Shown here: in pieces, positions 1 through 6,001 of the stretch | How the letters are laid out: the number at the start of each line of letters is the position of its first letter | How positions within the stretch are numbered: position 1 is the first letter of the stretch | Assembly (NCBI GenBank): GCA_943325485.2 | Contig: CALPPP020000050.1 | Location: 1 to 7,922 of the forward strand | Direction of reading: 5' to 3' | DNA from: Rickettsia typhi | GTDB taxonomy: Bacteria; Pseudomonadota; Gammaproteobacteria; Burkholderiales; Burkholderiaceae_C | DNA: 7,922 bases | Made by a program: the position numbers and the translations under genes | Notes under the pieces: generated by a model | Database searches by the model: none | Told to the model about the DNA's origin: nothing | The model's input: the letters and a program-made list of their open reading frames with translations, nothing else

Positions 1-459
1 GATGTTCACCACATCGGTGATGGACAAGTCGCTGTGGCCCGTACAAGCACGTGCGCGCATTTTTTCTGCAAAATCACAAACCTTGTCTAACTGCGTTTTC
101 ACCTGCGCAGAAACCGCCAAACCCCATGGCGGCTTGCGCAAGTGGCTGCCGCGCAAAGCGACATGCAGTACGCTACGGTGTTCGGTGGTGTTAATGGCCT
201 GTGCACCAAACATGGCGCGAAGCTGATCGTCGACTTGACGTTCCTTTGCCAGCGCTTGTAAAGCTTGCAAAACGGAGGCATTCACCCGCTGGTGTGAGAA
301 GTCCATCTGAATGCCACAGGCTTGCAGTTGCATCGATGAATTGCGTGCAGCGTCTGACAGCAGCTCACGCAGGGAAGCGAAGTTGCCAGTCGCCAAGTTT
401 TGCAACAAATGCCAAGCTGGTGACAGGTGAACGGGGCTAAAGGTACTCATGGACTTCAT
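1..459 (-). CDS. pgi: Glucose-6-phosphate isomerase, N-terminal part (runs off left edge)
   Basis: This enzyme interconverts glucose 6-phosphate and fructose 6-phosphate in the cytoplasm (glycolysis and gluconeogenesis). Only the first 153 codons are present, and the frame is open to base 1. Two family hallmarks are visible. One is INTTEHRSVLHVALR at residues 89-103, matching the conserved 'NxTExRxVLHxALR' block. The other is ITDVVNI at residues 147-153, which normally leads straight into the sugar-phosphate-binding GIGGSxLG motif just beyond the edge. The N-terminal 'MDFSHQRVN' stretch (52-60) also fits the family. The ATG at 459 is chosen because AAGGGA lies just upstream (plus bases 462-467), although its spacing is short. 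An in-frame ATG at 450 is the alternative. The neighbour upstream on the same strand is an AhpD-like gene 98 bases away, so separate or shared transcription is undecided. Identification is firm; completeness cannot be judged. Confidence 0.95.
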   Translation of the reverse strand, partial: MKSMSTFSPVHLSPAWHLLQNLATGNFASLRELLSDAARNSSMQLQACGIQMDFSHQRVNASVLQALQALAKERQVDDQLRAMFGAQAINTTEHRSVLHVALRGSHLRKPPWGLAVSAQVKTQLDKVCDFAEKMRARACTGHSDLSITDVVNI

Positions 460-469
460 TGTCCCTTTT

Positions 470-489
470 CCCAAGGAACAACCTTGAGG
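470..489 (-). promoter_or_regulatory. Small hairpin in the pgi leader
   Basis: On the minus strand a 5-bp stem, CAAGG/CCTTG with a 5-base loop, lies directly upstream of the pgi ribosome-binding site. Two more G:C pairs are possible across a one-base bulge. It could be a leader structure or chance. The following A-rich stretch is not a T-tract, so a terminator for the upstream gene is unlikely. Nothing else is recognisable between the two genes (460-557). Confidence 0.2.
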
Positions 490-557
490 GCAGTTAAACA
501 TGAAATTGCCATTTGCTGCTCCTTTGGTATGTGGGTAGGGTGAGTCTGCCTCTCATT

Positions 558-965
558 TCATGTGCAGTCTTTATTGAAAACAGCATCCACAGGCAGTTGC
601 ATGGCGGAAGCCAGTTGATTGGTTTTGCCTGCCAACGCAATGACACGCAGTAAATCGGCATGTTGAGCGTCTGACATGCCTTTGCTTTTGGCTGCTGCTG
701 TATGTGAATGAACACAGTAACTACAAGCATTGGTCACTGAAACAGCAATGTAAATCATCTCTTTGGTCAGAGGATCAAGGGAGGAAGGCGAAGCCATGAC
801 AGATTTAACCTCGTACCAAGTACTTTCTAGCAAGTCGGGGTCGAACGCCAAATAGCGCCACATGTTATTGATGAAATCACTTTGACGGGTTTGTCTTATG
901 TCATCAAATACAGCTTTGACTTTGGGGTTGCTTTCTATCGTCGGGGACAAGGCAAGGGTACTCAT
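558..965 (-). CDS. AhpD-like / carboxymuconolactone decarboxylase-family protein
   Basis: A 135-residue protein of the AhpD/CMD fold (alkylhydroperoxidase-like, PF02627 type). The catalytic signature is complete: E69, then C81-S-Y-C84, then H88. The spacings Glu-12-Cys-3-Cys-4-His equal those of the AhpD proton-relay and disulfide centre. The residue between the cysteines corresponding to the second histidine of mycobacterial AhpD is Tyr83. Such proteins reduce peroxides through the CxxC pair or act as thiol oxidoreductases, and they are cytoplasmic; the physiological substrate here is unknown. There is no signal peptide or membrane segment. The ATG at 965 is preferred over an in-frame TTG at 980, because GGGAG (plus 974-978) sits 8 bases before the ATG and would lie inside the longer form. 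No dedicated reductase gene is adjacent. It lies upstream of pgi on the same strand and is divergent from the DUF2076 gene. Family assignment is confident; a true decarboxylase role is unlikely given the CxxC motif. Confidence 0.88.
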   Translation of the reverse strand: MSTLALSPTIESNPKVKAVFDDIRQTRQSDFINNMWRYLAFDPDLLESTWYEVKSVMASPSSLDPLTKEMIYIAVSVTNACSYCVHSHTAAAKSKGMSDAQHADLLRVIALAGKTNQLASAMQLPVDAVFNKDCT

Positions 966-973
966 ATGAATTA

Positions 974-978
974 CTCCC
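974..978 (-). promoter_or_regulatory. Shine-Dalgarno site deciding the AhpD-like start
   Basis: GGGAG on the minus strand lies 8 bases upstream of the ATG at 965. It rules in that start over the in-frame TTG at 980, which overlaps the site. Confidence 0.6.
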
Positions 979-1086
979 AAAAAATAAAATTGCCAGCTAT
1001 TCGTCTTGTTCTGTAGCCAATTGCTTGATCTTAAGTGTATGCTTGGACGGACTTATTCAGAGGCTGCCCTTCATGAAAGGATTGTC

Positions 1087-1566
1087 ATGACTTTAGAAGA
1101 ACGCGATCAATTACAAGTTTTTTTGCGGCAGCTGTTAGTGGCAAGAGCTTCCCCCAAAGATGTCGCCGCAGAAACCCTGATCAAACAAGCGTGTGCTCAA
1201 CAATCAGATGCGCTTTATTTATTGGTACAAAGAGCGATGGGCAGTGACTTGGCTCTGCAACTGGCCATGGCAAAAAATGCCGAATTACAAGCAAAACTTG
1301 ATCAAGTGAGCGTTGCACCCCACACAAACACGGCGCAGAGTCAGACCATAAGAACTAGCCTACCGCAGACTGCGACACCTAGCCTTTGGGGGTCTGGCAT
1401 GGTGGGCTCAATTGCAAGCACTGCTGTCGGTGTGGTGGCAGGTTCATTTCTGTTTCAAGGGATTCAAAACATCATGGATCTTTCAGACCAAAGCAATGCC
1501 AATGCGGTTTCGCTTGACTCGGCCGCTGACGACGCATTTGACCTGGGTGGCGATGATTGGGCTTAA
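1087..1566 (+). CDS. DUF2076 domain-containing protein
   Basis: A 159-residue protein matching the DUF2076 pattern of proteobacteria. It begins MTLEERDQLQ, a helical N-terminal domain (about 1-72) containing 'DALYLLVQRA' (41-50). Next comes a polar, low-complexity Ser/Thr/Gln linker (about 73-100). A Gly/Ala-rich hydrophobic stretch follows (about 104-125) with 'GSFLFQGIQNI' near its end, then an acidic tail ending DLGGDDWA. The hydrophobic stretch could be a membrane segment or insert at the membrane. The molecular function of the family is not established. An in-frame upstream ATG at 1006 exists, but the start at 1087 is chosen because AAAGGA (1076-1081) precedes it by 5 bases and because family members begin with an MxxEER-like sequence. 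Its 3' end faces a convergent gene with a 13-base gap. It is divergent from the AhpD-like gene across 121 bases (966-1086), in which I see no convincing promoter pair. Confidence 0.82.
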   Translation: MTLEERDQLQVFLRQLLVARASPKDVAAETLIKQACAQQSDALYLLVQRAMGSDLALQLAMAKNAELQAKLDQVSVAPHTNTAQSQTIRTSLPQTATPSLWGSGMVGSIASTAVGVVAGSFLFQGIQNIMDLSDQSNANAVSLDSAADDAFDLGGDDWA

Positions 1567-1576
1567 CTAGGAAACC

Positions 1577-1597
1577 ACGTTATTTTTGACATAACGT
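1577..1597 (+). terminator. Possible weak terminator hairpin between convergent genes
   Basis: ACGTTAT (1577-1583) and its exact complement ATAACGT (1591-1597) form a 7-bp stem with a 7-base loop. A modestly T-rich stretch (TTTGTATT) follows on the plus strand. The left arm overlaps the stop codon of the convergent small gene. The stem is AT-rich and weak, so this is only a candidate for ending transcription of the DUF2076 gene. Confidence 0.3.
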
Positions 1598-1870
1598 TTT
1601 GTATTCATCGATAACCAGTTGTAAGTCTTCTCCATCCAGTTGACCCGCCATTTGACAGCTACCAAGGTTTTTGCCGCATTGGTTTTGAGCCTCCTTGGGG
1701 TCTGTTTTTTTGACGGATTCCTTTGAACATTCTTGGTAAAGGGCAGAACACACAGTGTTGACATGTCCCGTCCCTGAAATTCTTTGTTGCATCAGCTCAC
1801 AAAATTTGCTGGTTTGCGCAAACAAGGTGGTGTGGAAAAGCAGTCCAATCCAAAGCAGTGTTTTCAACAT
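1580..1870 (-). CDS. Small secreted six-cysteine protein, function unknown
   Basis: I do not recognise this 96-residue protein. It has a credible Sec signal peptide: Lys3, a hydrophobic core at about residues 4-17, and a likely cut after FA at 18. This places it in the periplasm or outside the cell. All six cysteines (24, 41, 48, 65, 72, 94) fall in the mature part. The first five follow C-x16-C-x6-C-x16-C-x6-C, suggesting two related cysteine-linked units and up to three disulfides. The mature region is hydrophilic and probably helical, with an acidic stretch at about 79-89. The ATG at 1870 is used because it opens the signal peptide; an AGGG lies far upstream and no strong ribosome-binding site is visible. 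The gene is convergent with the DUF2076 gene and divergent from the transporter operon, so it may share regulation with the latter. Coding status rests on the signal peptide and the cysteine pattern. Confidence 0.68.
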   Translation of the reverse strand: MLKTLLWIGLLFHTTLFAQTSKFCELMQQRISGTGHVNTVCSALYQECSKESVKKTDPKEAQNQCGKNLGSCQMAGQLDGEDLQLVIDEYKTLCQK

Positions 1871-1900
1871 GGAACCATTAACCCTAAGTAAATGATTGTT

Positions 1901-1938
1901 AAAACCCAGATGCTAATGCCATTTGGGATTTGGGTTTT
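1901..1938. repeat. Inverted repeat in the divergent intergenic region
   Basis: AAAACCCA (1901-1908) is matched by TGGGTTTT (1931-1938). The pairing extends to 11 bp (1901-1911 with 1928-1938) including one G-T wobble, around a 16-base loop. The A-stem-T layout resembles a bidirectional terminator, which could insulate the transporter promoter from rightward read-through. It could equally be an operator for the divergent genes. No T-run follows on the minus strand. Confidence 0.4.
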
Positions 1939-1961
1939 CCTCGGGTTTTTAGCACGTATTT

Positions 1962-1984
1962 CACCCTGGGTGTTGCCCTATACT
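1962..1984 (+). promoter_or_regulatory. Candidate promoter and operator of the transporter operon
   Basis: TATACT (1979-1984) is a good -10 box, 40 bases before the binding-protein ATG. The -35 region around 1956-1961 is poor, which suggests activator dependence if this is the promoter. A perfect 11-base palindrome, CACCC-T-GGGTG (1962-1972), lies in the spacer between the two boxes, where a bound repressor would block polymerase. The regulator is not in the window. The assignment is by eye only. Confidence 0.4.
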
Positions 1985-2024
1985 TAAAAAAAGACAATCA
2001 AGTCCAAGACACGGAGACAACAGC

Positions 2025-3299
2025 ATGAATACAAAAGACAGTAAAGTTTTGGCGTCACCCAAACGTCGCCTTTTAATGCAAAGCGCTGCTTCCATTGCGG
2101 GTGTCAGCAGTCTTGGTTTCCCCGCCATATCCTTGGCGCAAAACAAACCCATTCGGGTGGGTATGCCGACCATTTTGTCAGGCAGGGTGGCCATGCTGGG
2201 GCAGTCCTCAAGCAATGCCGCCAACATGGAAGTTGAAAAATTCAATGCAAGTGGCGGTTTTGGTGGCCGCAAAATTGAACTGATCATCCGTGACTCCAAA
2301 GGTCAACCCCAAGAGGCTGCGCGTGTTGCGCGAGAACTCGTGACTGCCGATGGTTGTGAAATTTTGATCGACGCAGAGGCCTCATCGGGTGCCTTTGCGG
2401 TTCACGAGGTAGCCCGGGACTTGGGCGTGCTGGTGATCCACACTTGTTCTGAGACATCTTCGCTGACTGCGGACCCCAAATTACGTACCCCGCTGGCATT
2501 TCGTTGTGCCAGACAAGGTGTGCACGACGCCATTATTGGCGGTGCATACGCAGCCAAAGTCGCGAAAGAAAAGAATTTGCGGCGTTGGATGACCTGTTCT
2601 CCCGATTACGCCTACGGACGTGACACCACCGCGGAGTTCGCTGAGTACCTGAAGTTTTTCAACAAAGACGTTGAGGTGGTTGGAGAAGCTTGGCCCAAGC
2701 TCTTTCAAGCTGATTACAGCGAAGTCATCACGCGGTTGTTACAGGTTAACCCCCAGGCCATCTACTCATGTCTTTGGGGGGGGGACTTAACCTCCTTCAT
2801 TGACCAGTCAAATATCTATGCGCTCTTCAGTGGGAAACAATTTTTCTCTGTCAATGCTGCCGACTATGCGGTACTGACCAATGTCAAAAATGTCCCGCTA
2901 GGACTTCATTCGGGCAACCGCTATTTGCAAAGTTTTCCCAGCACCCCTGCAAATACAAGCTGGGCTAGCAGTTACCAGAGCAAGTTCAAGGACTTGCCAT
3001 TGAACTGGGCATGGCAAAACGCAGCGAGCGTGCAATTTTTAACCACCGCCATCAAAAAAGCGAAAAGCACAGACGGTAAAAAAATTGCGCAAGCCTTAGA
3101 AGGACTGAGCATCGACTCTCCATTTGGAGCGAACGGCAAATTAACTTTAAGGGCAGATGACCACACCTTGGTGGACTATGCGCTGGCTTGGGGTGAGTTG
3201 TCTGGTAAGGAGCCTTACATGAAAAGCCCTGTCCCTGGCAGTTGGAAACAAATTACCGAGTTGGAAGCGGAGTGGAAGAAGCGCAAAGGTTTTGCCTGA
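2025..3299 (+). CDS. ABC transporter periplasmic substrate-binding protein (LivK/AmiC-like)
   Basis: A 424-residue periplasmic binding protein of the branched-chain amino acid type (Peripla_BP_6 class), which captures the solute for the permeases encoded downstream. The N-terminus has twin arginines (KRRLLMQS, 13-20), then a hydrophobic segment and a likely cut after SLA (36-38), giving a signal peptide with Tat-like features. The mature protein opens with the typical first strand PIRVGMPTILSG (42-53). Further lobe markers are FNASGGFGGRKIELIIRD (73-90) and DYAYGRD (194-200). The length is normal for the family with this leader. The ATG at 2025 is supported by GGAG (2013-2016) 8 bases upstream. 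It is first in the operon, 34 bases before the LivH-type gene. An uninterrupted run of nine Gs (2776-2784) lies in frame. The substrate cannot be assigned. The SDR gene in the same operon and the neighbouring monooxygenase argue for an organic alcohol, ketone or acid rather than leucine. Confidence 0.9.
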   Translation: MNTKDSKVLASPKRRLLMQSAASIAGVSSLGFPAISLAQNKPIRVGMPTILSGRVAMLGQSSSNAANMEVEKFNASGGFGGRKIELIIRDSKGQPQEAARVARELVTADGCEILIDAEASSGAFAVHEVARDLGVLVIHTCSETSSLTADPKLRTPLAFRCARQGVHDAIIGGAYAAKVAKEKNLRRWMTCSPDYAYGRDTTAEFAEYLKFFNKDVEVVGEAWPKLFQADYSEVITRLLQVNPQAIYSCLWGGDLTSFIDQSNIYALFSGKQFFSVNAADYAVLTNVKNVPLGLHSGNRYLQSFPSTPANTSWASSYQSKFKDLPLNWAWQNAASVQFLTTAIKKAKSTDGKKIAQALEGLSIDSPFGANGKLTLRADDHTLVDYALAWGELSGKEPYMKSPVPGSWKQITELEAEWKKRKGFA

Positions 3300-3321
3300 T
3301 GCTTTGCAGCTTGTATTCCAC

Positions 3322-3327
3322 TAGGAG
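3322..3327 (+). promoter_or_regulatory. Shine-Dalgarno site supporting a GTG start
   Basis: TAGGAG lies 6 bases before the GTG at 3334. It is the strongest ribosome-binding site in the operon and decides in favour of the non-ATG start of the LivH-type permease. Confidence 0.65.
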
Positions 3328-3333
3328 CCTAGC

Positions 3334-4239
3334 GTGAACCCTCAAGCCCTCTTAGAGTGCTTTTCGTCTGCGTCTTGCATCGTGACCCAAATGGGTACCG
3401 GTCTGATTGTCGGCTCTTTGCTTTTTTTGGTGGCAGCTGGCTTGACCCTTATTTTTGGCGTATTGGGTGTCGTCAATTTTGCGCATGGCTCTTTCTACAT
3501 GTTGGGTGCTTACCTTGCCCTGACGGCTTACAAACTGACAGGTAATTTCGCGATGGCCGTGCTGGCAGCAGGCATAGGTGTTGGATTGTTTGGTTTCATT
3601 TTTGAGCGACTTCTCATGCGGCGGGTTTACAAGGCCGACGTTCTGATGCAGCTTTTGGTTTGCTATGCGCTTGTGCTGATCATGGACGATGTCGTCAAAA
3701 TTGTTTGGGGTGCTGAATTTTTGTCCATGGGTATGCCCGAGGCGTTTCAAGCGCCCCCATTTTTCATTGCGGGTGGGGTGGTGCCTGTGTTTTATGTCTA
3801 CCTCATTGCGGCAGCCATGCTGATTGCATTGGCGTTATGGGCGATTTTGACTTTCTCGCGCATTGGAAAAATTATTCGTGCAGCCGCTCAAAATCCAACC
3901 ATGACTTCTGCATTGGGCATCAATACCAGTCTTATTTACGCGGCTGTATTTGCTTTTGGTGGGGTATTGGCCGGTTTGGCAGGTGGACTGGCTGCGCCTG
4001 TTCGCTCCATGTCACCTGGCATGGGTTTCTCCATTCTCATTGAATCTTTCATCGTCACCGTCATTGGCGGCATGGGCTCCGTCAGTGGGGCTTTGGTCGG
4101 CGCTTTGCTGATTGGGCTCATTCGTTCATTTGGCACCATAGGTTTTCCTCTTTTTGTAGAGGGCTTGATGTTTTTAGCGATGGTGCTTATTTTGATTTTG
4201 CGACCCAATGGTTTGCTGGGTAAGGAATCCCGCACATGA
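3334..4239 (+). CDS. LivH-type ABC transporter inner-membrane permease
   Basis: A 301-residue integral membrane permease, one half of the transport channel in the inner membrane. It is hydrophobic throughout with about eight likely membrane segments. The LivH hallmark GLTLIFGVLGVVNFAHG (36-52) is followed by SFYMLGAY (53-60). The cytoplasmic coupling loop that contacts the ATPases is seen as GKIIRAAAQNPTMTSALGIN (178-197). The conserved C-terminal part includes VIGGMGSVSGALVGALLIG (243-261) and RPNGLLG (290-296). The length is normal. It starts with GTG, backed by a strong TAGGAG 6 bases upstream. Its stop overlaps the next start in an ATGA, indicating translational coupling with the LivM-type gene. 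Transport specificity is not evident from the permease. Confidence 0.93.
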   Translation: MNPQALLECFSSASCIVTQMGTGLIVGSLLFLVAAGLTLIFGVLGVVNFAHGSFYMLGAYLALTAYKLTGNFAMAVLAAGIGVGLFGFIFERLLMRRVYKADVLMQLLVCYALVLIMDDVVKIVWGAEFLSMGMPEAFQAPPFFIAGGVVPVFYVYLIAAAMLIALALWAILTFSRIGKIIRAAAQNPTMTSALGINTSLIYAAVFAFGGVLAGLAGGLAAPVRSMSPGMGFSILIESFIVTVIGGMGSVSGALVGALLIGLIRSFGTIGFPLFVEGLMFLAMVLILILRPNGLLGKESRT

Positions 4240-5207
4240 AATCGCAAAGCACTTTGCGAAAAGACATAGCCTGGGCCTTGGCGGCTCTTTTGTTTTTGTC
4301 TGTTTTGCCCCTGCTCACCCAGTCGAGGGTGACGCTTGATTTCGTCATCCGTTTGGCCGCTTTGGGTATTTTTGCAAGCTCACTGAATATTTTGGTGGGT
4401 TATGGCGGCATGGTGTCGTTTGGCCATGCCATGTTTTTTGGCAGTGGTGCCTATGTCTTCGGTTTGCTGATGCAAAAAACAGATGCCTCCATCCCTGTTG
4501 CCATGTTGGGAGCCATTGCCTTCAGTGGCCTGTTGGGCTTGCTGATTGGTGCAATCTGTGTGCGACTGAAAGAAATCTATTTTTCTTTTTTAACGCTGGC
4601 TTTTCAAATGCTGATACACAGCGTGATTTTGACTTGGACTTCTCTGACCGGAGGTGACCAAGGCTTGATGGGTGGCATTCCACGCCCACCCTTCTTAGGC
4701 ATCAACTTGTCTGACCACACCTCGCTGTATTGGTTTGCATGTGCGCTAGGTGTGCTGTGTTTGTTGTTGATGCGAATTGTTTTGCAGTCGCCTTTTGGTG
4801 CAACCTTGCGCATGGTGCGCGACAGTTCTGAACGTGCAGCCTTCTTGGGTATTGATGTTTGGCGAATCAAACTCTATGCTTTTATTTTGTCCAGTTGCAT
4901 GGCCAGTATCGGGGGCGTATTGATGGCGCTCTTCGTCTCGGGCGCTTTTCCCGACTTTGGCTACTGGACCATGTCAGGGGATGCTATTTTCATGATCATG
5001 ATGGGTGGATTGCATGTGTTCATCGGTCCTGTCGTTGGTGCTGGTTTGCTGCTGCTATTCAATGACATCATCACCCGCACTACCGAATACCATGGCTTGG
5101 CCTTGGGCTTGGTGGTGCTTTTGTTTGCGCTTGGTTTCAAGCGCGGCATCATGGATTTTTCGCTTGATCTCCTGCAAAAAATAAACCCAAAAGGTGGCAA
5201 AACATGA
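4236..5207 (+). CDS. LivM-type ABC transporter inner-membrane permease
   Basis: A 323-residue membrane protein, the second half of the permease dimer. The LivM signature GYGGMVSFGHAMFFGSGAY spans residues 55-73. TGGDQGLMGGIP (138-149) corresponds to the family 'TGGxxGLxGIP' stretch. The coupling loop GATLRMVRDSSERAAFLGID spans 188-207, and the C-terminal region carries GGLHVFIGPVVGA (257-269). There are about eight to ten likely membrane segments, and the length is normal. The start overlaps the LivH-type stop by four bases (ATGA), with AAGGA 9 bases upstream inside the preceding gene. Its own stop overlaps the SDR start in the same way. Its order after the LivH type is standard, but the SDR gene interrupts the usual H-M-G-F series. 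Confidence 0.93.
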   Translation: MKSQSTLRKDIAWALAALLFLSVLPLLTQSRVTLDFVIRLAALGIFASSLNILVGYGGMVSFGHAMFFGSGAYVFGLLMQKTDASIPVAMLGAIAFSGLLGLLIGAICVRLKEIYFSFLTLAFQMLIHSVILTWTSLTGGDQGLMGGIPRPPFLGINLSDHTSLYWFACALGVLCLLLMRIVLQSPFGATLRMVRDSSERAAFLGIDVWRIKLYAFILSSCMASIGGVLMALFVSGAFPDFGYWTMSGDAIFMIMMGGLHVFIGPVVGAGLLLLFNDIITRTTEYHGLALGLVVLLFALGFKRGIMDFSLDLLQKINPKGGKT

Positions 5208-6001
5208 ACCCACAAACATTAAGTGTGGTGACCGGAGCCGCGAGCGGCATTGGTGCCGCGTGTGTGCGGCATTTGGTTGCACGAGGCGACACTGTTGTCG
5301 CGCTTGATTTACCAGGCACTTGGTCTGAAGCTGACACACAAAAGACAGGTGTGGCGGCTTTTTACCCATGCGATGTGTTGCAAGAGACTATGGTGCGTGA
5401 AGTGGAGGCCTTGATTTTTCAAAACCATGGCGCGGTATCTGGTTTGGTCAACAGTGCGGGTATCTTGCAACGCAAATTGCCGCCAGAGCAACTTGACATG
5501 GCTGAATGGGACAAAGTGATTGCGGTTGATCAACGCGGAACTTACCTGTGTTGTGCTGTGTTTGGTGCTCGCATGGCATCTCTTGGTCATGGTGCCATTG
5601 TCAATATTGCTTCTATCACTGGTTCGCGCTCCATTCCTTTGCACGCTTATGCACCCGCCAAGGCCGCGGTCATTTCCATCACTGCCTGTTTGGCTGCCGA
5701 ATGGGGTCGCTCGGGGGTCAGAATCAATGCTGTGTCCCCAGGCTACACCTTGACTGAAGGCTTGCAAGCGGCCATTGACAGGGGTGACCGTAATCCAGCA
5801 GATCTTCATGCCCAATCAGCCATGGGCCGTATGGTGAGACCTGAAGAGGTGGCGGATGCCATTGGTTTTCTGCTTTCACCCGCTGCCTCTGCCATCACGG
5901 GCATCAACCTGCCGGTTGATTGCGGCTGGTTGGCTGGCTCAACTTGGCAGACCTATGGCGGTGTGCCACCGGCTCGAAACTTGGATGGTGGTGTCAGCTG
6001 A
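5204..6001 (+). CDS. SDR-family NAD(P)-dependent oxidoreductase
   Basis: A 265-residue classical short-chain dehydrogenase/reductase, expected to be cytoplasmic and to interconvert a hydroxyl and a keto group. The nucleotide-binding motif TGAASGIG is at 10-17, and Asp35 at the end of the second strand favours NAD(H) over NADP(H). CDV at 56-58 and NSAG at 83-86 (usually NNAG) follow. The catalytic residues are likely Asn/Asp at about 107-109, Ser137 in NIAS, Tyr149 and Lys153 in YAPAK. RINAVSPGYTLTE (173-185) is the conserved post-catalytic strand. The C-terminus is extended after VDCGW with a Gly- and Pro-containing tail (about 242-265) whose role I cannot assign. Its start overlaps the LivM-type stop (ATGA), with AAGGTG 7 bases upstream. 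Its stop overlaps the LivG-type start in TGATG. This placement implies co-production with the transporter, and the substrate is probably the imported compound or a product of it. Confidence 0.92.
   Translation: MNPQTLSVVTGAASGIGAACVRHLVARGDTVVALDLPGTWSEADTQKTGVAAFYPCDVLQETMVREVEALIFQNHGAVSGLVNSAGILQRKLPPEQLDMAEWDKVIAVDQRGTYLCCAVFGARMASLGHGAIVNIASITGSRSIPLHAYAPAKAAVISITACLAAEWGRSGVRINAVSPGYTLTEGLQAAIDRGDRNPADLHAQSAMGRMVRPEEVADAIGFLLSPAASAITGINLPVDCGWLAGSTWQTYGGVPPARNLDGGVS

Noticed and set aside
2..440. Open plus-strand frames opposite the left-edge gene
   Set aside because: The minus strand here encodes the conserved N-terminal part of glucose-6-phosphate isomerase. The plus frames are antisense shadows without family resemblance.
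494..730. A minus-strand frame overlapping the end of the AhpD-like gene
   Set aside because: It lies mostly inside the AhpD-like gene in another frame and shows no domain or convincing ribosome-binding site.
1006..1086. Upstream extension of the DUF2076 protein
   Set aside because: The good ribosome-binding site and the family-like MTLEER beginning both point to the start at 1087.
5920..6000. Upstream extension of the LivG-type protein
   Set aside because: It would overlap the SDR gene by over 80 bases and add residues not found in the family. The TGATG junction at 5999-6003 explains the start.
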